This document shows, piece after piece, positions 43,937-50,641 of a stretch of 64,000 nucleotides of DNA. This DNA is from Streptomyces sp. RerS4. GTDB taxonomy: Bacteria > Actinomycetota > Actinomycetes > Streptomycetales > Streptomycetaceae. The notes beneath the pieces are model-generated. The model was given only the letters and a program-made list of their open reading frames with translations, made no database searches and was not told the DNA's origin. Positions within the stretch are counted from its first letter, which is position 1. Each line of letters begins with the position of its first letter. The stretch spans positions 806,001 through 870,000 of the forward strand of contig NZ_CP097322.1 of the NCBI RefSeq assembly GCF_023515955.1, given 5' to 3'. The position numbers and the translations under genes were made by a program.

Positions 43937-44857
43937 GACGATCTTCCCGGCGGTGTGGCCCTCCTGGCTGAGGGCGAAGGCCGCCGCGAGGTCGGACAGG
44001 GGGTAGGTCGCGGCGACGTCGACCGTGAGCCGGCCGTCGTCGGCGAGCCGGCCCAGCGCGGTGAGGTCCTCGGCGACGGGCCGGACCCACATCCACTGGC
44101 CGCCCGCGCCGAGCACGGTGTGGTCGGCGATGGACGCGTGCCGGCCGCCCTCGCCCAGGACGGCCAGGGTGGCGTCGAGGACACCGCCCACGAAGTCCGC
44201 GACGACGGTGACCCCGCCGGGGGCCAGGTCGCGGACGCGCCCGGCCAGCCCGTCCCCGTACGTGACGGGCTCGCAGCCGAGTCCGCGCAGCCGGTCGTGG
44301 TTGCGCGGCGAGGCGGTGCCGATGACGCGGGCGCCGAGCGAGCGGGCGATCTGCACGCCGAGGGAGCCGACGCCGCCGGCCGCGCCGTGGACGAGGACGG
44401 TGTCGTCGGGGCCCGTGCCGAGCCGGTTGAGCAGCTGGTAGGCGGTCAGCCCGGCCAGCGGCAGGCCGGCCGCCCGCTGCCAGTCGAGCGAGGCCGGCTT
44501 GGCTGCGAGCGCCCGGACGGGCACGCTGACGTACTCCGCGAAGGTGCCGCCGTGCACGTAGTCCTTGCGGGCGTACGCCATCACCTCGTCGCCGACCTCG
44601 AACTCCGGTACGTCGATGCCGACGCGCTCGACGGTGCCGGCGACGTCCCAGCCCGGGATCACGGGGTACACGACGTCCATCAGGCCGTCGAGTCCGCCCG
44701 ACATGATCTTCCAGTCGACCGGGTTGACCGACGCGCACCGCACCTTGACGAGCACCTCCCCGGGGGCGACCTTGGGCAGCGGCATCCGTGTCTCGCGGAG
44801 CACCTCCGTCCCGCCGTACGTCTCGTACGTCATCGCCCGCATGGTGTTCTCGGACAT
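43910..44857 (-). CDS. NADP-dependent quinone-oxidoreductase-like enzyme (zinc-free MDR)
   Basis: 315 residues. N-terminal GroES-like domain (VRCASVNPVDWKI, PGWDVAGTV), then a Rossmann domain with VHGAAGGVGSLGVQIA (about residues 145-160). Zinc ligands are absent, as in the QOR branch. ATG at 44857 with GAGAGG upstream; a longer frame to 44914 is unlikely. The 3' end runs into the 32-bp repeat array. It separates the two RNA-ligase loci and has no obvious link with them. Confidence 0.88.
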   Translation of the reverse strand: MSENTMRAMTYETYGGTEVLRETRMPLPKVAPGEVLVKVRCASVNPVDWKIMSGGLDGLMDVVYPVIPGWDVAGTVERVGIDVPEFEVGDEVMAYARKDYVHGGTFAEYVSVPVRALAAKPASLDWQRAAGLPLAGLTAYQLLNRLGTGPDDTVLVHGAAGGVGSLGVQIARSLGARVIGTASPRNHDRLRGLGCEPVTYGDGLAGRVRDLAPGGVTVVADFVGGVLDATLAVLGEGGRHASIADHTVLGAGGQWMWVRPVAEDLTALGRLADDGRLTVDVAATYPLSDLAAAFALSQEGHTAGKIVIELWPGRL

Positions 44858-44987
44858 CCTCGCGACCTCTCCGTGTGCCGTGGCCCGCCGCCCCTCCCAT
44901 CCCACCACGAGCACCCCCCGCCACCCCGAGAGGCGGGGCGGCGACGGCGCGGCGCGGGCACCCGGAGCCGGCCCCGGCCCCGGGGCC

Positions 44988-46064
44988 TCACTCGTACTCG
45001 GTGCCGCCCTTGCGGGTCAGGTAGGCCGGGCTGACCGCTTTGGCGATGGCCCGACCGCCGACGACCGGGCTGTAGCGCTCGGTCACCGGCCGTACGACGA
45101 CGCCCTCACGCAGGTGCAGGCCCTTCCCCGACACGGTCTCCCGGCCGCTCGCCAGCTCCAACACCCGCTCGGGCTCGTACGGGCCGGTGTACAGCCGGGG
45201 CACGAGGGGCAGTTCGCCGTCCTCCAGCACCTCGGCCGGGTCCAGCCAGCGCACCTGCCCGTCGACCTCGGCCGAGACGTCGAAGACGGCGTAGCCGGGC
45301 GGGGTGTCGGCGTCACCGGACCGTGCTCCGTAGCCGAGGTCCTGCACGCCGGCCCCGTAGACCTCCGCGAAGATCCCGACCCGGGTCGCGCCGAGCCGGC
45401 CGGCCAGTCGGGCGGCGACCTCGGGGACGCCGTGGCCGCGTACGGCACGCCAGTAGAGGTTGCGCTCGTCCTCCTTGAGCGCCAGCCCCCGGGAGCCGAA
45501 GCCCTTGGAGGAGACCAGGACCCGGTCGTCGGCGACGAGGTACGTCGTCAGGCAGGCCGTGCCGTGGAGCTTCTCCGTCAGGACGACGGGCTCCCCCGGC
45601 TCGAAGATCCCCGGGTAGCGCTGGAGGTTCTCGACGTCCACCCAGGGCAGCAGGTCGGCCGCCGCCTCGACGTCGCCGTCCATGGTGGTGGGGACGGGCG
45701 GGGACCATTTGACGACGCCCAGCGCCTCGGCGAAGTCCGTGCCGTCCTTCGCGGCCCGCGCGAGGTCGACCCCGTCCAGGGCGCGGGGCCGGCACACCAG
45801 GCCCTGCGACAGCTCACCGCGCAGCCGGACGGCCTTGACCCGGTTGTGGTCGCCACCGGCCAGCCGACCGGTCAGACCCAGCTCCTCGATCAACGCGGCG
45901 GGCAGGACGGCCTGTTCGGGTATGTAGAGCGCGAAATCACCGCTGCGGTAGGCGCCTTTGGCGACGACGGCGCGGTAGAGACCCACTTGCGCGAGCTCCA
46001 ACGCGTCGGCGTTGGGATGCTCGTGGACGGTCAGTTCCTCGACGGTGACACGGAGGGTGGACAT
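44988..46064 (-). CDS. RNA ligase, DRB0094/Rnl5-like family
   Basis: 358 residues, ATG at 46064. An N-terminal OB-like module (about residues 1-120) precedes a nucleotidyltransferase domain: motif I TEKLHGTA (Lys near residue 165), motif III-like VGIFAEVYG, motif IV HLREGVVVRP, motif V AIAKAVS. The layout, with the OB part first, is that of the Deinococcus radiodurans RNA ligase DRB0094, which seals nicks with a 3'-OH on RNA. It is the second RNA ligase within 7 kb, facing the first. Confidence 0.87.
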   Translation of the reverse strand: MSTLRVTVEELTVHEHPNADALELAQVGLYRAVVAKGAYRSGDFALYIPEQAVLPAALIEELGLTGRLAGGDHNRVKAVRLRGELSQGLVCRPRALDGVDLARAAKDGTDFAEALGVVKWSPPVPTTMDGDVEAAADLLPWVDVENLQRYPGIFEPGEPVVLTEKLHGTACLTTYLVADDRVLVSSKGFGSRGLALKEDERNLYWRAVRGHGVPEVAARLAGRLGATRVGIFAEVYGAGVQDLGYGARSGDADTPPGYAVFDVSAEVDGQVRWLDPAEVLEDGELPLVPRLYTGPYEPERVLELASGRETVSGKGLHLREGVVVRPVTERYSPVVGGRAIAKAVSPAYLTRKGGTEYE

Positions 46065-46208
46065 GTGCGGCTCCCGGATCGTTGGGTGGGTCGGACGTGC
46101 TGGCCCCCTCACTGTCGCGGCGCCATTTACGCTGGTCCAGCGGATATCCGGGTGTTAGCCTGCGCCGCCGGACCGCACGCCGGTGGGCACTTCAGCAAGG
46201 AGGGGCAC

Positions 46209-46952
46209 ATGGCACGTCATCCGGTCACGGTGGTCACCGGAGGGAGCCGGGGGATCGGCGCGGCGACCTGTCTGCGGCTCGCGGCGGCGGGCCACGACCT
46301 GGTCCTCGGATACGCGCGGGACGAGGCGGCGGCGCGGGCCACCGCCGAGCGGGTCCGGGCGGCGGGCGCCCGGTGCGTGACCGTGCGCGGGGACACCTCC
46401 GAGGAGCGCGCGGTGGAGCGGTTGTTCGACATCGCGGTGGCCGAATTCGGCGCGGTCACGGGTCTGGTGAACAACGCGGCCGTCACCGGCCCCTTGGGGC
46501 GCCTCGCCGACGCCCGGACCGAGGACCTGCGGCGGGTCGTGGACGTGAACCTCCTCGGGTACCTGCTGTGTTGCCGTCGGGCCGCCCGGGACATGGCCGA
46601 GGGCGGGGGTGGCGCCATCGTGAACGTCTCCTCGGCGGCCGCGACCCTCGGCAGCCCCGGTGAGTACGTGCACTACGCGGCCACCAAAGCGGCCGTCGAC
46701 GCCCTCACCGTCGGGCTGGCGAAGGAACTGGGCGCGGACCGCGTAAGGGTCAACGCCGTGGCCCCCGGCGTCATCGAGACCGACATGCACGCGGCGATGG
46801 GCGACCCCGACCGGCCGGCGAAGGCGGCGGCGAGCATCCCGCTGGGACGGCCCGGCCGGCCCGAGGAGGTGGCCGGGGCGATCGCGTGGCTGCTGTCCGA
46901 GGAGGCCACGTACACGACGGGGACGGTGCTCAGGGTGTCCGGCGGACGCTGA
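46209..46952 (+). CDS. Short-chain dehydrogenase/reductase (FabG-like)
   Basis: 247 residues with a complete classical SDR set: TGGSRGIG, NNAA, VSSAAA (Ser), YAATKAAV (Tyr, Lys) and the PGVIETDM loop. AAGGAGGGG precedes the ATG at 46209. The presence of Arg in GYARDEAAA after beta-2 suggests NADP. Substrate unknown. Monocistronic, divergent from the RNA ligase gene. Confidence 0.9.
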   Translation: MARHPVTVVTGGSRGIGAATCLRLAAAGHDLVLGYARDEAAARATAERVRAAGARCVTVRGDTSEERAVERLFDIAVAEFGAVTGLVNNAAVTGPLGRLADARTEDLRRVVDVNLLGYLLCCRRAARDMAEGGGGAIVNVSSAAATLGSPGEYVHYAATKAAVDALTVGLAKELGADRVRVNAVAPGVIETDMHAAMGDPDRPAKAAASIPLGRPGRPEEVAGAIAWLLSEEATYTTGTVLRVSGGR

Positions 46953-46979
46953 CGCACCCCGCACGCCCCCGGCTCGGGC

Positions 46980-47687
46980 TCAGCCGAAGGCCGCCCTCGT
47001 GGCCGGGCCGTAGACGCCCCTCGGGTCGCCCTTGATGTCCCGGTCGCGCTGGAGCTGCGCCACGCCGCGCTCGGTCTGCTTGTCGTAGACCCCGGTCGGG
47101 GAGACGTACGTGAACCCCTGTCCGTAGAGCCGCTCCTGCAGGGCGCGCACCTGCGGCCCGCTGTCGCCACGCCTCAGGGTCCCGGAGGCGTCGACGGGCG
47201 GCTTCGCGGTGGGCGTGACAGGCTTCGCGGCCGGGGTCGCCGAGGGCGAGGGCGTCACGGTCGCGGAGGCCGTGGGGGTGGCCGGGGCGGAGGACGCGGT
47301 CCGGGGCGCGGTCGGCCGGGCGGACCCGGCCTCGGAGGCCGGTTCGGCGCCCGAGCCGCCGGCGGCCAGCGCCGGTACGGACAGTCCGGGGTGCGGTACG
47401 GCCCGCGCGGGCTCCCGTTCGGGCCCGCCGGAGAGCAACCACAGCGCGCCCGCGCCGCACACGGTGAGCAATGCGAGCGGCGCGACCAGCGGCAGCCGCC
47501 GCTGGTCGCGCCGGCGACGCGGCGCCGGCTCCGGCGCCCGCGGTTCCTCGTGTACGGGGACCGGCACGGCGGGGCCGAGCGGCCAGGCGGGGGTCGTGGC
47601 GTGGGCGTAGGCCGTGGGCGGGGTCACGTAGGGGCGGACCAGCGGGCCGTCTTCGGGCGGGGCGCCCTCGTGGGGTTCTGGGGACAT
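46980..47687 (-). CDS. Membrane-anchored peptidoglycan-binding protein
   Basis: 235 residues, ATG at 47687 with GGAGGACAC upstream. A cytoplasmic Pro-rich N-terminus (residues 1-66) ending in RRRRDQRR is followed by one membrane helix (LPLVAPLALLTVCGAGALWLL), a Thr/Ala/Pro-rich linker and a C-terminal PG_binding_1 domain (LRRGDSGPQVRALQERLYGQG ... VYGPATRAAFG). It probably binds peptidoglycan from the membrane. Confidence 0.88.
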   Translation of the reverse strand: MSPEPHEGAPPEDGPLVRPYVTPPTAYAHATTPAWPLGPAVPVPVHEEPRAPEPAPRRRRDQRRLPLVAPLALLTVCGAGALWLLSGGPEREPARAVPHPGLSVPALAAGGSGAEPASEAGSARPTAPRTASSAPATPTASATVTPSPSATPAAKPVTPTAKPPVDASGTLRRGDSGPQVRALQERLYGQGFTYVSPTGVYDKQTERGVAQLQRDRDIKGDPRGVYGPATRAAFG

Positions 47688-47752
47688 GGTGTGTCCTCCC
47701 GGCAGGGTCGGGGGCCGATGCGGCGGTGCGGTACCGGCCCCCGTCCGGCCGG

Positions 47753-48115
47753 TCAGGCCCTGCGCCGCCGGGCGACCAGGACCATGCCCGCTCCGGCGAC
47801 CAGTACGGCGGCGCCGCCGATCGCGAGCGGGACCGCCTTGCCCGCGCCCGTGAGCGCGAGATCGTCCAGCAGGCCGCCGGATCCGCCCGTGACCGGCGGA
47901 GGTCCGCTGCGGGACGGGCTCGGGGTCGGGGTCGGCGTCGGCGCGTCGGACGGATCCGCCGTGGCCGGAGCGGTGGAGGTCGTGCCGTGGGTCCCCGTGA
48001 CCCCGAGGCCGGCCGCGCGGGCGGCCGGCGCGGCGGCGAGGGTTCCGGCCAGGCCCAGGAGCAGCGAACCACCGACCGCGAACGCGGCGAGGGGGGTACG
48101 GGCGGATATCGGCAT
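47753..48115 (-). CDS. Sortase substrate with a LALTG signal
   Basis: 120 residues. Signal peptide 1-35 (ending ARAAG), then a short Thr/Pro/Ser linker and the cell-wall-sorting signal LALTG, a hydrophobic helix and the RRRRA tail. LAxTG is the preferred signal of class E sortases of Streptomyces. The mature domain is too short for an enzyme; it may be a spacer or adhesin. ATG at 48115 with GGAGA upstream. It lies 65 bp upstream of the peptidoglycan-binding gene on the same strand. Confidence 0.82.
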   Translation of the reverse strand: MPISARTPLAAFAVGGSLLLGLAGTLAAAPAARAAGLGVTGTHGTTSTAPATADPSDAPTPTPTPSPSRSGPPPVTGGSGGLLDDLALTGAGKAVPLAIGGAAVLVAGAGMVLVARRRRA

Positions 48116-48305
48116 GGAAGGGGTCTCCGAAGTGCGGCGGACGCGGTGGCTCTTGAGCGGACTCTTTCCGTCCGGGACCGCCTCGTCAAGCCGCATGTCC
48201 GATCCATCCCATCCATCCGTTCTGTGCGGGACGGACCCGACTCAGGCACCCCACCCCTCGGTTGCCCCGGCCACGACCCCGCCCTCGGCGGCCCGCCGAT
48301 CGCCG

Positions 48306-48321
48306 TCACCCGGACGCGTGA
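48306..48321. promoter_or_regulatory. Element shared with the 38423 lipoprotein gene
   Basis: TCACCCGGACGCGTGA, 13 of 16 bases identical to 38366-38381 and 43 bp before the start codon. A second conserved block (CGGCATGGTGGTCG, 48350-48363) directly precedes the ATG. Confidence 0.55.
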
Positions 48322-48364
48322 GGGGCCTGTCCGGATCGCTCGCCGACTACGGCATGGTGGTCGC

Positions 48365-48817
48365 ATGCAGTTACGCCGGGCCGCCCTGCCCCTTTCCCTC
48401 CTCGCGCTCCTCGCGAGCGCCGGCTGTGTCTCCGTCGGCCCGGAGTCCTCCGTTCCGGCCCCGGCGCGTGGCTCCGTACCGCCGGTGGACACGCCCGACC
48501 CGTCGGGCGGTTCGCATGCGCGCCGCCTCGGCGAGGTGCCGGCCGAGCTGCCCCTGCCGTTGGGGGACCTGCCCGAACCGCCGCCGCCCGCCCCGGAGCC
48601 GCGGGATCCGCCGCCCGCGCGGAAGGTCCGTCCGCCCGTCGAGCGGCCGGCGCAGCCCGTCAAGCCCCGCCGCGTACGGCCGCCCAAGCCGGCCCCGCCC
48701 CGCCCACCGCGCCCGGCGTCGCCGCGGCTACCGGGTGGGGAGGAGTTGTGCGCGGCGGCGGAGGGCACGCTGCCGCCGTCGGTGGTCGACTTGTGCGTGC
48801 GCCAGTACGGCGGCTGA
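48365..48817 (+). CDS. Proline-rich lipoprotein with a C-terminal two-cysteine motif, TTA-containing
   Basis: 150 residues. A signal peptide ends in LLASAGC. The mature protein starts CVSVGP, continues as a Pro/Arg-rich linker, and ends in LCAAAEGTLPPSVVDLC followed by VRQYGG. Codon 3 (48371-48373) is TTA. The tail matches that of the 38423 protein at Leu, both Cys (same 15-residue step), Ala-Ala, Gly-Thr, Pro-Ser and Val. I know no function. The short Cys-bounded tail could form a disulfide loop and act as a ligand or binding module outside the cell. Confidence 0.75.
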   Translation: MQLRRAALPLSLLALLASAGCVSVGPESSVPAPARGSVPPVDTPDPSGGSHARRLGEVPAELPLPLGDLPEPPPPAPEPRDPPPARKVRPPVERPAQPVKPRRVRPPKPAPPRPPRPASPRLPGGEELCAAAEGTLPPSVVDLCVRQYGG

Positions 48818-48887
48818 GGCGCGGCCGGTCTCGTGGATCCGGCAGGCTTGACCCTCACACCGTGTCAGGCCGTGCAGTGGAGGAGTC

Positions 48888-49730
48888 ATGTTCACCATCG
48901 GAGACTTCGCCAAGCACGGCCGGGTGTCGGTCCGCATGCTGCGTCACTACGACGCCATCGGACTGCTGCGCCCCGCGCGTGTCGACCCCGTCAGCGGCTA
49001 CCGCTCCTACGAGGCCGGGCAACTGGCCCGCCTCAACCGTGTCATCGCGCTCAAGGACCTCGGCTTCACCCTCGAACAGGTGGGGGCGATCCTCGACGAG
49101 CGGGTCGGTGCGGAGGAACTGCGCGGCATGCTGCGGCTCCGGCGGGCGGAATTGGAATCGGCCGTCGCCGAGGCCACCGCCCGCCTCGCCGGGGTCGAGA
49201 CGAGGCTCCGGACCATCGAGAGCGAGGGAACGATGCCCACCGACGAGATCGTCGTGAAGAGCCTGCCGCCCGTCCGACTGGCCGAGTTGCGCGGGATCGC
49301 CGACAGTTACGCCCCGCAGGACATCGGGCCGGTCATCGGCCCCCTCTACGACGACCTGTGCGGCCGCGTCGAAGCCGCCGGGGTGGTCCCGACGGGACCG
49401 GGGTTGGCCTACTACGAGGACGCTCCGGACGGTCCGCCCGGGTCCGTGCTCGTGCACGCCGGCATCCCGGTGGCGAGCGCCGTGCGCGCCGGGGATCTCG
49501 GGGGCGGGGTGCGGATCGTCGAACTGCCCGGGGTGGAGCGGGCGGCGACCGTGGTGCACCGGGGGGCGATGGATTCGGTCCTGCCGACGGCGCAGGCCCT
49601 GGCCCGGTGGATCGACGCGCACGGGCACCGCTCGGGCGGGTACGCGCGGGAGTTGGCGCTGGCCTGCCCCGATGACCGGGACCTCTGGGTCACCGAGCTC
49701 CAGGAGCCGTTGGCGCCGCCGGCCTCCTGA
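48888..49730 (+). CDS. MerR-family regulator with a GyrI-like effector domain
   Basis: 280 residues. N-terminal MerR helix-turn-helix (VSVRMLRHYDAIGLLRPARVD, about residues 13-33), then a coiled-coil dimerisation helix and a GyrI-like ligand-binding domain (residues 125-275), as in BmrR/TipA-type multidrug sensors. ATG at 48888 with GGAGGAG upstream. The target is not evident; no transporter is adjacent. Confidence 0.9.
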   Translation: MFTIGDFAKHGRVSVRMLRHYDAIGLLRPARVDPVSGYRSYEAGQLARLNRVIALKDLGFTLEQVGAILDERVGAEELRGMLRLRRAELESAVAEATARLAGVETRLRTIESEGTMPTDEIVVKSLPPVRLAELRGIADSYAPQDIGPVIGPLYDDLCGRVEAAGVVPTGPGLAYYEDAPDGPPGSVLVHAGIPVASAVRAGDLGGGVRIVELPGVERAATVVHRGAMDSVLPTAQALARWIDAHGHRSGGYARELALACPDDRDLWVTELQEPLAPPAS

Positions 49731-50037
49731 CGGCACGCCGCCGGCCCCGGACGGCCGCGCAGCGGCGGGCGGCTCCGCTGCGGGCCGTGCGCAGCCGCCG
49801 TACCGTGGCGTGGCCGCGCCGGCCCCATTCGCCGCGCGGCAGCCCGGCGCGCTGACCGCCGCCGGTGATCAGAGCGTTGACCGGGGCGTGCGGGTCGGCG
49901 GCCAGCCCCTTGGCCACCAGGACGCCGACCACCAGCGGGGTCAGCGCCACGGCGAGGGCCGATCCGGCGGCGGTCACCCGGCGCAGGCGCGCGGGGCGGG
50001 GGTCGGGGGCGGGGTGCGGGGTGGTCCCTGAGGTCAT
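49690..50037 (-). CDS. Possible small membrane protein
   Basis: 115 residues, beginning MTSGTTPHPAPDPRPARL at the ATG of 50037, with one hydrophobic helix (ALAVALTPLVVGVLVA). The C-terminal half is Arg-rich and of low complexity, and the end overlaps the MerR gene by 41 bp, so the later part is doubtful. If it is real, the true end may have been shifted. The rest of the region 49731-50172 shows nothing else. Confidence 0.35.
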   Translation of the reverse strand: MTSGTTPHPAPDPRPARLRRVTAAGSALAVALTPLVVGVLVAKGLAADPHAPVNALITGGGQRAGLPRGEWGRRGHATVRRLRTARSGAARRCAAVRGRRRAVRRPAAPTAPGAR

Positions 50038-50172
50038 GCCGTCATTCCAGCGCCCGCGCCGCGACGGGGCATCGGGGCGGGTACTCAGAGCTCCCGGCGC
50101 CGGGTACTCAGACGCGGGTGTACGGTCCGGCGTACGGACGGGAAAGTACGGGCGGGAAAGAGGGGGTGCGGG

Positions 50173-50631
50173 GTGCCGATCGGCCATGACTCGGGTTTCG
50201 AGCCGGCGGACGGGGACGGCCCCGAGGAGACCGTGGCGGACGCCGGGCGCGCGGCGGAGGTACGCGCCGCGTACGAGGGGCTGCTCCAGATCCGCCGCCT
50301 GACGGGCGGGGTGGAGGCGCCCTCCCCGTGGGAGCTGCGGCTGATGCCGCGCGCGGTGGCGATCGTCCTGGAGGCGGCGGGACACCCGCCGTCGGCGGTG
50401 GACGCGCGGGGACTGCGCAGTCGCACGGGGTACCGGGTGGTGCCCGGGGCGGACCGGGTCGAGGTGACCTGGACCGGCCCGCCCGGGAGCGGCGCCGCCG
50501 CCGAGGAGCGGGAGCGGCTGAAGGCCTGCGCGGCGGAGTTGGAACGGCACGGCTGGGAGTGCCTGCTGTACCGGGGCCCGCGCGGGCGGCGCTTCCTGGA
50601 GGTGGAGGCGCCGCCCACCGGGCGGGCGTGA
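50173..50631 (+). CDS. Hypothetical protein, 152 aa
   Basis: GTG at 50173 after AAGAGGGGG. A soluble alpha/beta composition: helix EVRAAYEGLLQIRRLTGG, later helix EERERLKACAAELERHGWECLLYR and a final strand RFLEVEAPP. No recognised motif, signal or membrane segment. Convergent with the large secreted protein gene, 10 bp apart. Confidence 0.65.
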   Translation: MPIGHDSGFEPADGDGPEETVADAGRAAEVRAAYEGLLQIRRLTGGVEAPSPWELRLMPRAVAIVLEAAGHPPSAVDARGLRSRTGYRVVPGADRVEVTWTGPPGSGAAAEERERLKACAAELERHGWECLLYRGPRGRRFLEVEAPPTGRA

Positions 50632-50641
50632 CGACAGCCCC

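Noticed and set aside
39352..44184. A 1610-residue open frame on the minus strand
   Set aside because: It is antisense to the RNA-repair genes, is of Arg/Pro/Ala-rich low complexity, and has no domain. High GC produces such long empty frames, as also on the plus strand at 58094-62923.
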